A stretch of 64,000 nt of DNA from Protea cynaroides. Taxonomy: Eukaryota; Streptophyta; Magnoliopsida; Proteales; Proteaceae. The stretch spans positions 49,988,663 through 50,052,662 of the forward strand of contig CM053270.1 in assembly GCA_028583415.1 (NCBI GenBank). Direction: 5' to 3'. Positions 10,486-21,129 of the stretch are shown in pieces (the stretch's first letter is position 1; the number at the start of each line of letters is the position of its first letter). The position numbers and the translations under genes were made by a program. The notes beneath the pieces are model-generated. The model was not told the origin of the DNA. It saw only the letters and a list, made by a program, of their open reading frames with translations, and made no database searches.

Positions 10486-11872
10486 ATGTTTAATCGGCGT
10501 GGAGCGGGGAAACGATCGTATATGCCCGGTATGCACAGGCCACATCTCCTTCCTGTCTTATATGATGAGAGGTTCTTCCGGTCGGAGGCGGCCTCTTCAC
10601 GCTCGGCATGGTTTCGAGAAAAACATATCGAATCAGGCCGTTTTTTCAACTTGGAGCATCTTCACCGCTTTGATGTGGAGTCTGCTTTTGGGATAGTAGG
10701 TTTGTTACCCCTCATCCCGTATAGGGAGACTACTCGTCCCAACCTGGTAAAATTGTTTTTCACCAACCTGGAAGTGGAGGGTGATTTAGATTACTGGGAG
10801 CACGCTAGAGATCTTCGCATCACCAGCTATGTGAAAGGGGTGATGATTTCATTTAACGTAGCCGAACTAGCGGCTCTTCTGGAGATTCCTGACGATGGGG
10901 AACTCATTTATTGTCCGCCCAGAGCCAAAGGGTATCTCACTGAGGACTTGCGGGCAGCCATCGCCGCACAAATCTTATTACCTGGTAGAGTTATGTCGGC
11001 TTCCAACCTACGTCCTCAGCCTCGTCTTTTCTGTCGGATTATTCAGCACAATATCGTTCCCCAGAGTGGACATTATGGAGAGTTGTCCCAGTTGACTCAG
11101 TACCTCACCTATTGTATGGATACTCGGCAACGGGTTTGTTTGCCTTATTTGATTATGCGGGTTATGATTCATGCGACCATGCCTGGTGTATCGGGCAATC
11201 TCCCCTATGGTAGGTTGGTTACAGCTTTGCTACAGCGTCTGGGTGTGGACATGCGGGGTGAGTTGGCTGGGGAGATCACCATGAGTTCTGATATAGATGC
11301 TGAGGCCATCTATAAGATGCAGATGGACGATCTGGAGCTCAATGATGAGGAGTTACAGGCTCGTCCTCTCCTACCTAGGAACCATGCAGCCCTTGCAGTA
11401 GCAGCAGCTACAGCAGCAGCAGAGGCAGCCGAGATGGGAGATGATGAGGATGCACACATGGAGGACATCCCAGCACCTGCACCCCAGCATTCTCCAGTTG
11501 CAGGACCTTCCAGGCCTTCTCCAGTTGCTGGACCATCTAGGCCTTCGCCAGTTGCTAGGTCATCCAGGCCTTCTTCAGTGGCTGGACCATCCCATCCCCC
11601 TTCGGACCCTGTGACGAGCATGTTTTCGGAGATTAGAGATACCCAGAGAGTCATCCTTGATACCCAGAGGGACATTCTTGATACCCCAGAGGGACATTCT
11701 TGATACCCAGAGAGGACTCATGGATTCTCAGTGTGATATGGGTCAGGAGTTAGGGCTTTTAGCTCGTAGCCTGCGGGTCACACAGGACCAGGTTCATTGG
11801 CTCAGAGAGGTATACCAGCGGGACTATGATATTGCAGACCCGGTACCATCCAGGCCTGCTACACCACCTTAG
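10486..11872 (+). CDS. Antisense 'putative plant transposon protein' (PF20167-like), carried by element B
   Basis: This is the largest plus-strand frame in the window, and it lies antisense between the 5' LTR and gag of element B. The N-terminal part is basic (MFNRRGAGKR). The core reads DLRITSYVKGVMISFN, LAALLEIPDDGELIYCPP, LFCRIIQHNIVPQSGH and VCLPYLIMRVMIHA with GNLPYGRLVTALLQRLGVD, the pattern of the plant-transposon family that I know as PF20167. An Ala-rich helix, four degenerate SPVAGPSRP repeats and 21-base repeats encoding DTQRDIL heptads (coiled-coil-like) follow. One extra C near 11687 shifts the frame and ends it at 11703; the original stop is at 11872 after RPATPP. The function is unknown. 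The core is shared with element D (55676-56658, minus). Confidence 0.8.
11505..11600 (+). repeat. SPVAGPSRP-coding tandem repeat in the antisense gene
   Basis: Four imperfect 30-base units (CAGTTGCTGGACCATCCAGG type) encode Ser-Pro-Val-Ala-Gly-Pro-Ser-Arg-Pro and variants. They make a flexible linker between the Ala-rich helix and the heptad tail. The matching part of element D's antisense gene is lost at the junction with the LTR. Confidence 0.75.
11630..11730 (+). repeat. 21-base heptad-coding tandem repeat with one slipped unit
   Basis: GATACCCAGAGGGACATTCTT and variants occur four to five times in a row, each encoding one seven-residue unit (DTQRDIL), which suits a coiled coil. One unit reads GATACCCCAGAG, with one C too many (near 11687), and this creates the early stop at 11701-11703. 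The next frame continues with DTQRGLMDSQ to 11872. Confidence 0.8.
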
Positions 11873-12176
11873 GAAGATGTAGTTTTTATTTGATTTTCAT
11901 GTATTTTATTTTGTTACTAGAGTAACTGTCCGACTTGTGGACTGTACTCTGTTGTTCACTTGAACTTGAAGAAATTTTTATGAAATGACTAATTTGTTTC
12001 CTTTAAATTCTTCAATGTTTATAAATTGTTCTTCCATTATATGTATATTATGCATCTTTCTTAAGTCTCAGGCATCAAACAAGCTTATGGTGTGTTCTTA
12101 TTAGAGTTTTTAATTTTCCTAACTCAGCTCATTGGACACAGTTAGATGCAGAATGATTAGCTGGACAGAGCCTAGG
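11873..12176. other. 3' flank of the antisense gene, 5' leader of element B
   Basis: AT-rich sequence of about 300 bp between the stop of the antisense gene and the primer-binding site. Read on the plus strand it is the likely 3' UTR, with several T-rich stretches and no single clear poly(A) signal. Read on the minus strand it is the leader between the primer-binding site and the rest of the element. No other gene is visible. Confidence 0.5.
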
Positions 12177-12188
12177 GCTCTGATACCA
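12177..12188 (-). other. Primer-binding site of element B (initiator tRNA-Met type)
   Basis: On the minus strand TGGTATCAGAGC follows the 5' LTR end (ACA at 12192) after three bases. This is the usual plant retrotransposon site complementary to the 3' end of initiator tRNA-Met. Element D lacks it because its LTR is joined directly to the antisense gene. Confidence 0.9.
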
Positions 12189-12191
12189 AGT

Positions 12192-14567
12192 TGTCACACC
12201 CCAATTTCGGATGAACCAGAAGTGTGAGTGAACTGGCTCTAAGCCACGGTTCACACCAGGATCTCAATAGACAGTGTCAACCAATCATTCCCAAACAATC
12301 TAACATAATCAGAGATATAATACATAGCAGCGGAAATAAATAAATGAGCCGAGATCTAAATTGAAATTTAAAATAATTATCCAACTTATTCCATCATCCA
12401 TCAAAATTTAAATATAATTATTACAATACTTTAACAGAAAATAACCAAGTCATTGGGAGAAAACACAAAACGCGCACTCGCATGACGCATCATGCTCATC
12501 CTCCACCGCCTGGGTATCAATGGCAGCTACAGTACCGTATGCTGGAGCAGCCACGAAGTCATCAACAGTGTACCCTACATCCAAATCTAAAAAAGGAATA
12601 TATATATCCAGGTGAGCTCACAACATAGCTCAGTAAGTACAAGACCAATGCAACAGTACAATATGCATGAGATAACATTACAATTTGGGCCAGGTATAAC
12701 TTGCAAATATGCTATGGTAAGGTTTGGCGGCCACCGCACCTCCATGCACGAGAGTGTGAGCACACCCAACAGTCAGGCACCTACCACACTATTGCAGTTG
12801 CCCCACATCACTCACTCCGGTATGGAGATAGGACTCGAGTCTGGCAAGCGGAAAGAACCACAATCCCACGTCCTCCCCCTGATACCCCATACCGTATCAA
12901 TACCTAAACCCCTATTGGCAAGGGCTTGCAAGTGGGTTCTGTTTCTAACCAGTCCTAGAAGTCATTACAGTATCAATGGCCCTACCCCAGCACGGCTCCT
13001 TGCGACATAGAGATAGGGCTCGAGTCTGGCGGGCAGGAAGAACCACAATCCCACATCCTCCCCCTGATACCCTATTCGCACCAAGTCTGCTAAGGTAAAG
13101 ACTATATAACCATACCCAGCACAACCCCCTACGACATAGAGATAGGGCTCGAGTCTGGTGGGCAGGAAGAACCACAATACCATGTCCTCCCCCTGATACC
13201 CTATTCGCACTGAGTTTGCTAAGGTAAAGGCGATACGAGAAAAGTGTTAGCTGTGGATATATCCAGGGCACATCCCCTTCACATTCCACACACCAACTAA
13301 AACATACACATGCCTAACATCCATCAGTCCTAGCATATGAAATGCATGAATATATAATAAATAAAAAAAACAACTACATGGCATGTGAGATACACAATCA
13401 TCAAGCAATATATATATTCAGACACAAAATTGTATTACAAAAGTTTACTGTTAATTAGTTATTTAGGTTTGGGGTCTTGTTCCTTACCTGAAGCGTGATA
13501 ATGATCCCGTTCTGCGTCAGAGAGCTTACTCACGTGGTCTACAGATCCTACATAATCAAATCATTAAGTTAGAATCAATTTATAAAGGTTTCAGAGGTCA
13601 GAACCAGGTTTGACTGAGCAAACCAGGCTCGAAAACCCATACCGGTCGCAGGTACCGGTTGCACATACTGCAACCGGTATGTGCGACCGGTATATACCGG
13701 TGGCACTTACCGGTCTCACTCAGTGGTCTCACTCAGATCTCACTGAGTGAGACCGGTATGTGCCTGCGGTATATACCGTAGGCCCATACCGCTGGACCTA
13801 TAGTCCATCCGGTGTACCCTACGGTTTGGATCCGAGATCGAGATCTCGGATCTCCCTTCCTTGTCGGCTAACAGTTAGGTCTCTAGGGTTTCCCCTACCC
13901 TTTATTAAGGTGCAAACCCTCTAGTGGCCTTCGGATCTCGGCTAGAACGTCGTATCAAACCTAGGTTAGATCCGAATGAGAAACTAACGGAAGTCCTACG
14001 CTTTTGGATCGCTACGCCGCTTCGCGGCTCCAATCCGACATCCTAACGTTACTAACAGTATAGAGCACTTATCGGCGGTTGTCGATTGGCAGCGTGCTCT
14101 TCTTCCTGGGTGGCTACCTCCTCCTTGCTCCTTCTCAGTTCTTCTCCAGACGGCCAGGGTATTTGAGAAGGAGCAATGGAGTGTCTCCTTCTCTATTAAT
14201 AGAGGGAGACCATCCATGGAAGGTTTTTCCTCAGAATGGAAATTTTCCAAGTTTCCATTCTGAGAGAGAGGCTCACTGGAGTCTGTCTACAGCCGAAATC
14301 AGGCATACCATTCGCACATACCGGTCGGAGACCCCGTAACCGGTATAGTGCAGTCGGTATACCATACCGGTTGCACATACCGGTTGCACTATACTGCAAC
14401 CGGTATAGTGAGACCGGTATGGAGTATAGGCATTTTTTTATTCTTTTTCTTACCTGAAATTTGGGTGGCTGGTCACTCGGCTTCACCCTCTGGTCCGGTT
14501 ATAATTGGGACACCTGTCATCATATAAAACCATGGTTTAGACCCGGTTTTAGAATACGGTTCTTACA
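12192..14567 (-). repeat. Element B 5' LTR
   Basis: It is 2376 bp, begins on the minus strand with TGTAAGAACC (14567) and ends with GGTGTGACA (12192). It matches the left LTR throughout; one visible difference is an extra CTCACTCAGTGGT-like duplication near 13730. ACCGGT word clusters lie at about 13620-13830 and 14285-14425. On the minus strand the second cluster precedes the TATA-like CTATTAATAG at 14193-14203 and a leader. As the upstream LTR it would drive the genomic transcript toward gag. Confidence 0.92.
14191..14204 (-). promoter_or_regulatory. TATA-like box of element B 5' LTR
   Basis: CTCTATTAATAGAG sits about 80-100 bp downstream (minus strand) of the ACCGGT word cluster, the same spacing as in the LTRs of A, D, G and H. 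The core is TATTAATA rather than TATATAA, so it may be weaker. Confidence 0.45.
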
Positions 14568-16322
14568 ATGTGACCCTTTGAGTAAATCTCAAGGATAACC
14601 CTGAGGGATGGATTAGGGATAATGGTTAATGAAAAATTGTAAATAATGGCCATATGATAACCATAGGATGATCCCAAGTAATGAGCCAAGGAATCGACTC
14701 TAGAAGAATTTGGATTAAAGATGAAAACTGACCAAACATCAAGTGGTCGCAGCCTATGGTCGACCACAGGGTGACCAGAGGACCGACCACAGCTATTCGG
14801 GAAGTTCCCAGGAAAGGTGTGGTCATATGGTGTGTTTGCATAAAATACGACCACAGGGTTCGACCACACAGTGTGTGGTCGCATGTATTGCGACCACAGG
14901 TTCGACCACACGTGCGATCACACGATAACAGCAAGCATATTTTGAGACCAAACAAGGTTTTTGACTATTGTAACTTGGTAAACTTGAACCCTAACTTAAA
15001 TATATAAATTGTTTAGGTTTCTAATAGATTCAAAGTGAATTCCAAAGCTTGGGAAAGGAACAGACGTCGATCAAGGTGAGGAAATAAGACCTAAACTAAT
15101 TGGCTAATAACAAACTATTTTACTTATTGAGTCCAATGCCATGCATGATTCTATGCTCGTATGCTTATAATGTGCATTTCACATGTCATCCAATATTCCT
15201 GCTATTACTGCTCATGTATATTTAATTCTATTTTTTTATAACATGATGATGATGATGATGTAAGGAATAGGCATGTGAATGTATATGTGTGGTTAGTGTG
15301 CTTGATGCGAGTGGAGCATCAAGGGGAGGACGTGACACTGTGGTTCATCCTGGTCACCAGACTCTAGTTCTATCTCTACTCAAGTCTTTCCCACTAACAT
15401 CGTCGTATCGCCATTACCTTAGCAGAACTATTACGGCATAGGGCATCAGGGGAGGTGGTCTCGGACCATATAGTCTTTGACTCTGTCGGGGGGCCTTAGT
15501 TCTATCTCTATGGACGTATTGAGGGATGCTGGGGTGAGGCCTTGGATACATTGATTGGCATTAGGAATGGTTAGTTGTGAACCCAGTTTGCAAGCCCTCG
15601 CCAATAGGGGCTTACATGTTGGTATGGGTAGGACATCAAGGGAAGTGTTATGCGGTGTTTGATCCGGACACTTTAGCTATATCTCTATTCCATGATGGGT
15701 GCATGTGGGATGGCAATGGTGTTTGATCCATTGGGCGGCTTCACACACTCATGTATAGAGGTGCGGCGGCCACACCAATCTTTTCTATAGCACATTGCAA
15801 ACTTATAAATCAGACCAAAGATATGAATTGAATGCATGCATATGTAATTTGCATTGTTTTGTTTACTCACTGAACTCAAGTTGGAGTGCTGACCCTCACG
15901 CATGTAATTCTTTTTATTTTCTGATGTTGCAGGTATTACGGTTGAGGATTATGTCGACACGCCAATATATTAATAAGTGGCGGCTTTGGATGAGCAAGCT
16001 GTGGAGGACTATTATGATTTGTTAAGCGTGCGTTTCAACTATGGATGCGCTTAGTGTTTAACTTTCGTATTTGGATATTTGTAATATGTATTAAATTATG
16101 TTTTGGTTACTTGGAGATAATTAGAATATTAATTATTTATCATGATTAGACCTCAGTTCATTATTAATAAAACTTTCGCTATTTACTTTATTATCTCTAG
16201 TTAATGTGGAATGTGTTTTTGTTTAACATGGTTGGTATAGCCTTTACGAGATCCTGGTTGAACCGTTGTATTATTAACGGTTCATCACACCATTCTGGTT
16301 AGTCCAGAATTGGGGTGTGACA
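14568..16322 (+). mobile_element. Element A 3' LTR, second part
   Basis: It resumes the LTR broken at 2102, starting with the duplicated ATGTG. It includes the second GTGGTCG/CGACCAC cluster (14741-14930), a GATGATGATGATGATG microsatellite (15245-15260), the GGAGGACGTGACACTGTGG segment and the canonical end GGGGTGTGACA at 16322. After it comes TRIM internal sequence, so element A was inserted inside a TRIM. Confidence 0.85.
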
Positions 16323-16570
16323 GTGGAAGGGCCGACCTAGAAAAGAACCGACCTGGGAAAGGGCTACCTGGTTAAGCATAGTGAAAGCCGTCCAGAATGG
16401 GCAATCTAGAGTGGGCTGACGAGGGCGTCGGCTTTGAAAAGGGGGTGGCAATGATATGATCCCACATCGGATCCCACAAACACCAAAATGTGGTTCTTAA
16501 GTTTTGGGGCTCTCCCACCTAATAAGCTAGTCTTTTTGGTTGACCTCTCCCTTGGGCTTGAGTTGTATTA
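16323..16570 (+). mobile_element. TRIM element, right part (interrupted by element A)
   Basis: The internal remnant (16323-16451) ends in a polypurine-type GAAAAGGGGGTGGCAA and is followed by a 119-bp LTR (16452-16570) starting with a decayed TGTTATGATCCCACATCGG end. It matches the complete copy at 37638-38033. The base string CCTAC after it (16571-16575) equals the target sequence before the complete copy (37633-37637). The left LTR lies beyond element A, outside the window. Confidence 0.8.
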
Positions 16571-16575
16571 CCTAC

Positions 16576-17050
16576 CTTCATTTTTTTTTTCTTTTCTTTT
16601 TTTTCCCCTAAAAAATCCTCACCTTTACACCTTCTTCCTTTTGTTCGAAAAAAACTCATTGGGACATAGAGAAAGAAAAGAAAAGAACAATTTAAACAGT
16701 TTTGATGAACTCATTTGAAGCCTTATAAGAAGCTGAAGCATTGAGAGTTATTGATAAATTTAATATGGTTGAGATCAGACTGTTGATCCTATTAGTTTTC
16801 TTAGGTGGAAAAGATCCATCTAATATTTCTTTTGGAGGAAATCTAATATTTTAAGCAATTACAAAGAATGGCTAAGCCAAAATTCGGATGTATCAGTGGT
16901 TTATGTATCATTTGGGACCACTTGCTAGCAATCCGCAATGTTTTCTTGTAGGTCCACCGGAAAGAAGAAACTGATGATATCTAGAATCAAAGAAACAAGG
17001 AAAGGTGATACCATAGTGTTCATAGGTAGAGGATTTATTGTTAGATAAAA
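16576..17050 (+). pseudogene. UGT75-like glycosyltransferase pseudogene fragment (copy 1)
   Basis: Directly after the TRIM the sequence aligns with the UGT pseudogene of 37.3-38.5 kb and more weakly with the better one at 24873-26218. Recognisable pieces are the stretch around LGGKDPSN, where the family has LDGKDPSD, and SDVSVVYVSFGTTC, the SSVVYVSFGS motif of plant family-1 UGTs. Many stops and a frameshift make it non-coding. It ends near 17050, before the truncated inverted-repeat element. Confidence 0.75.
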
Positions 17051-17128
17051 TAATACATTCATAGGATTTTCAATCACAACCCTAATGATTTACATAGATA
17101 ACTAGAACACAATATTCAATTAGTTATC

Positions 17129-17217
17129 AGGGAAAATATCAGGGACTATCTAAATAGTTTGAGATACAATCTCTACCACCCCATGGTTTCTGACATCATC
17201 AAATACCACCCAAATTT
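17129..17217 (+). mobile_element. Left terminal repeat of a MULE-like element, truncated by element C
   Basis: It starts AGGGAAAATATCAGGGAC and includes CTACCACCC and TACCACCCAAATTTTC, nearly identical to the left end of the 38588-40453 element. At 17214-17217 it changes to the gag sequence of element C, so the rest is missing. Confidence 0.65.
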
Positions 17218-17508
17218 TCTTTGCTCAAAATAGGGGACTGAAGAGGCCTGCTACTGAGACTTCTGGTGGAGGGAACACTAGACCATTCCGCCCATACAGG
17301 GCTCGGTCTACTGTGGTGCCAGCAAAGAATACTACAGCACAACCACCACATGTAGCTGGTCAAAACCCTAACGTCAAATGTTTCAACTGTCAACAATTGG
17401 GCCATTATGCAAAGACTTGCATTCTACCAAGAAAGCAACCGCCACAGCAAGGGAATATATTTGCAGTCACCACGGAGGAGACAGCCGCATCATATGATGT
17501 GGTTACTG
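17214..17508 (+). pseudogene. Element C Gag, C-terminal part
   Basis: Only the last hundred or so codons remain: a Pro/Arg-rich linker, the zinc knuckle CFNCQQLGHYAKTC (about 17377-17418) and the conserved end AVTTEETAASYDVVTG. Left unspliced, the frame adds MILFLNILLTMLL and stops at 17550-17552. Confidence 0.85.
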
Positions 17509-17597
17509 GTATGATTCTGTTCCTTAATATTTTGCTTACTATGTTGTTATGAATGAGCATGTAGAACTACGGGATAATTAAATTCCAATAACTGTAG
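17509..17597 (+). other. Intron-like interval between gag and protease (element C)
   Basis: Donor ACTG/GTATGATTC at 17509, acceptor CTGTAG/GTATAGC ending at 17597, 89 nt. Removal joins GTG GTT ACT G to GT ATA and continues in frame into VLFDTGATHSF of the protease. The donor GTATGATT is identical to that of element B. Inside, the unspliced frame stops after 13 extra codons. Confidence 0.75.
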
Positions 17598-20500
17598 GTA
17601 TAGCTGGTGTATGCGTCAAAGTACTCTTTGACACTGGGGCTACACACTCCTTTGTTTTATGTCTTTTGAGAAAAAACTAGAGTTACCTGTCAAGCTCTTA
17701 ACTCCAAGCTTATTAGTTCGCTCTCCGTTGGGAGTAGAAGTGGCCTTGAATTATGCTATGGGCCATGCCCAGTTAGTATTAATGGGCGAAACCTAGAAGC
17801 AAATCTAGTTCAACTCGAAATGGCAGACTTTAATGTCATCTTGGGGATGGATTGGTTAGGCCATTATTCAGCTAACTTATTATGTGCCAAAAAGAAGTTT
17901 GCTTTCAAAGTTGACAATGGGAAGGAGTTTAGCTTCACCAGAACAAAGTTAACTAGGAAGCGGAAGCTGATCCTTTCTGCTCTAAAAGCTAAGAGTTGCA
18001 TAGAAAAGGGAGGAGTGGGATATTTAGTGTCTGTGGTCAATGTAACAGTAGAGGTGCCAAAGATAGAAGATCTAGATGTGGTATGAGATTTTCTTGATGT
18101 ATTTTCAGAAGACCTACCGGGACTACCTCCAGACAGGGCTACAGAGTTTGTGATAGAACTTATGCTATGGTCAGCACCGGTGTCTAAAGCACCAAATAGG
18201 ATGGCCCCTACGAAGTTGAAGGAGCTGAAGACCCAGTTACCAGAACTACTAGATAAGGGTTTCATACGACCCAGCATATCGCCTTGGGGAGCTCCTGTAC
18301 TGTTCATAAAGAAGAAGGATGGTAGCGTACGACTATGTATCGACTACCGAGAGTTGAACAAGTTAACCATCAAGAACCGATACCCTTTGCCTAGGATCGA
18401 TGATCTATTCGATTAGTTGTAGGGCGCAAAGATTTTCTCGAAGATTGATCTTAGATCGAGGTATCACCAACTAATGATCAAGGCAGAAGATATTTCGAAG
18501 ACTGCTTTCAGGACAAGGTATGGGCATTATAAGTTCCTTGTAATGTCGTTCGGGTTGACTAACGCTCCAGCGTCGTTCATGGAACTGATGAACTGAGTGT
18601 TACATGACATGTCGAATACTTCGGTCATCGTATTCATTAATAACATCTTGGTCTACTCAAAGGACAATGTGACTCATGCAACACACTTGAGAGTAGTCCT
18701 ATAATGGCTGAAAATGGAGAAGCTCTACGCCAAGTTTAAGAAGTGTGAATTTTGGCTGAAGGAAGTGGCCTTCTTGGGTCACGTAGTAACTGTAGACGAA
18801 ATCAAGGTAGATCCAAGCAAAATTACAGCTATAGTAGGATGACAAGCATCAAAATCAGTTGTCGAGATTCGTAACTTCTTTGGATTGGCTGGTTACTATA
18901 AAAGGTTTGTGGATGACTACTCAAGGATTGTTGTTCCACTCACTAGACTAACCAAGAAGGGAGACAAGTTCATATGGACAGATAAGTGTGAGAACTACTT
19001 TCAAACTTTCAAGGCAAGACTAGTCTCTGCACCTATCTTGACAATCTCAGTACCAAGCTCGTCGTTCACCTTATACACAGATGCATCAGGGTTAGAATAT
19101 GGATGTGTATTGATGCAAGGAAAACAAGTGATCACCTACCCATCAAGACAGTTGAATGAACATGAGAAGAATTATCTGACACATGATCTAGAATTAGCTG
19201 CGGTCATACATGCAATCAAGACTTGGAGGCACTACCTCTATGGTGGAAAGTTTCAAATCAAGTCAGACCACAAGAGTTTGACTTACCTTTTCACTTAGAA
19301 GGACTTAAATATGAGTCAAAAGAGATGGCTAGAACTGTTAAAAGATTATGACTGTGACATCCAGTACCATCCGGGTAAGGCAAACGTTGGGGCAGACGCC
19401 TTAAGCAGAAAGTGGGCATCAAAACCTAAGGCATGACCGAGTACTAATGTTGCATTGTATGCTGCAGCCTCGGGCTCAATAGAGAATGAAGAAGAACCTT
19501 TATTAGAGACTGCAGATGATCCAATGGAATAGGGCTTGATTCATATGTTCACATTGATGTTCGCAGCCTTGAAGATCTCACCAGATCTAATAGATGAAGT
19601 AAAAGTAGCAATCCTACAGGATCTACATCTCAAGACTGTGCAAGAAGATCTAGAAAAAGGGTAAAAGCAACCCCGATTTCACCTTAGATTTAGATAAGGA
19701 ACTCAGGTATTGCGGACGATTATGTATACCTGAGAGTGAGAACTCAAATATCAGAGATAGAATTATGACAGAAGCTCATTATACTCCATATTCGGTACAT
19801 CCAGGAAGTACCAAGATGTACCATCATTTAAGAAGATTATATTGGTGGAGGGGTATGAAAGCGGATGTAGCTCGATTCATATTCCAATGTCTAAATTGCC
19901 AGTAAGTGAAAGCAGAAAGACAAAGATCCGCAGGTTTGCTACAACCACTATCGGAGCCAGCATGGAAGTGGGATTGTATCACAATAGATTTCGTCACTGG
20001 CCTACCCTTGACTACAAGGTCAATGGATGCCATATGGGTGAGAGTCGATCGGCTTACCAAGACAGCATGCTTCATCGCTATCAGACCTCAGTACCCCATG
20101 GTCAAGCTAGCCAAGCTATATGTGGATAATATAGTCAGACTTCACGGTGTCCCAGAGAGTATAGTAACTGACAAAGATCTCCATTTTACATCAAAGTTCT
20201 GGGAAGGAGTACAGAAAGCCATGGGGACCAAGTTAAAGTTTAGTACATCTTTTCACCCTCAGACAGACAGACACTCAGAGAGAACTATTCAAATCTTGGA
20301 GAACATGCTTCGAGTGTGTGCCCTAGATTTCAAAGGAGCTTGGGATGAGAAGTTATCGCTCATCGAGTTTGCTTAAAACAATAGTTACCAGGCTAAAATC
20401 CAGATGGCTCCATATGAGGCACTCTATGGGAAGAAATGACGTACACTTCTGTTATGGAATGAGGTGGGAAAGAAAAGGATTATAGGATCGGAGTTCGTAG

Positions 20501-21040
20501 AAGAAACTTGTCAAACGATTGATTAAATTAAGGAAAGAGTAAAGACAGCTCAAGTTCGACAAAAGCACTAGGTAGATAATCGACGTCGGGATCTGGAGTT
20601 TGCAATGGATGATAAGGTACTTTTGAAGATATCACTTGTGCGAGGACGGAAAAGGTTCGGTAGGAAGGGAAAGCTATGCCCAGGTATGTGGGACCATACG
20701 AGATATTGACCAAACGTGGTAATGTGACGTATCGACTAGCTCTACCACCATCCATGTCAAGTGTTCATGATGTGTTCCAAGTTTCGTTACTGAAAAAGTA
20801 TGTCAAGCATCCATCGCACATCTTGACAGCAGACCCACCAGACTTGACAGATGATTTAACCATTGAGGTGGTACCGGTGATGCTCATAAGCCGAAAGGTA
20901 CAACACCTCTAAAACAAAGATATCCATTACGTCAAAGTGCATTGGAAAAGCTAAGATGTAGAAGAAATCACTTGGAAGGAGGAGAACGCAATGTGAAATG
21001 AGTACCCTAACCTTTTCGATGAACAAGGTACGTATAAATT
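17598..21040 (+). pseudogene. Element C pol: protease, reverse transcriptase, RNase H, integrase, chromodomain (degenerate)
   Basis: Domains in order: protease (LFDTGATHSF near 17620; FNVILGMDWLGHY at 17829-17867), reverse transcriptase (FIKKKDGSVRLCIDYREL near 18300, a mutated FINNILVYSKD near 18635), RNase H (YTDASGLEYGCVLMQGKQ near 19075), integrase zinc region (about 19780-19920), integrase core (ITIDFVTGLPL to HPQTDRHSERTIQ, 19980-20290), C-terminal domain (MPRYVGPYEIL at 20676) and chromodomain remnant (about 20850-21030). More than a dozen stops and several frameshifts are scattered through it. FINN replaces the catalytic FIDD, so the enzyme is dead. Confidence 0.88.
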
Positions 21041-21049
21041 TTGAAGCCG

Positions 21050-21129
21050 AAATTTCTTTTAAGGGTGGGGGAGTTTTAAGACCTACATACAAATTTTGTG
21101 GACTAAATTTCTTTTATGGGTGGGTGAGT
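21050..21129 (+). other. Element C doubled polypurine tract
   Basis: AAATTTCTTTTAAGGGTGGG is followed by an LTR-like start (TTTTAAGACCTACATAC). About 45 bp on, a second AAATTTCTTTTATGGGTGGG abuts the true LTR start TGTAAGACCC at 21130. This is the same duplicated boundary as in element B (4466-4546). Confidence 0.65.

Larger units (their letters stand above)
2103..14567 (-). mobile_element. Element B: complete Tekay-like Ty3/gypsy chromovirus, nested in element A's LTR
   Basis: The element reads on the minus strand: 5' LTR 12192-14567, tRNA-Met-type primer-binding site 12177-12188, an antisense gene of its own (10035-11872, plus strand), gag from 9338, a small intron-like interval, protease, reverse transcriptase, RNase H, integrase, chromodomain, a doubled polypurine tract and the 3' LTR 2103-4465. 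The flanking five bases ATGTG are identical (2098-2102 and 14568-14572). The LTRs differ by about 4 percent in the first 600 bp compared by eye, so the insertion is fairly young. Several stops, one gag frameshift and a deletion between RNase H and integrase suggest it is no longer autonomous. Confidence 0.93.

Noticed and set aside
10438..11703. The 421-codon plus-strand frame as a host gene
   Set aside because: It lies wholly inside element B, between its LTR and gag, and has a homologue at the same place in element D. It is element cargo. The first 16 codons of the frame fall in the presumed intron.
12177..12188. tRNA gene remnant
   Set aside because: Only a 12-base complement of a tRNA 3' end next to an LTR is present, i.e. 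a primer-binding site. No cloverleaf is present here or at 36251 or 42376.
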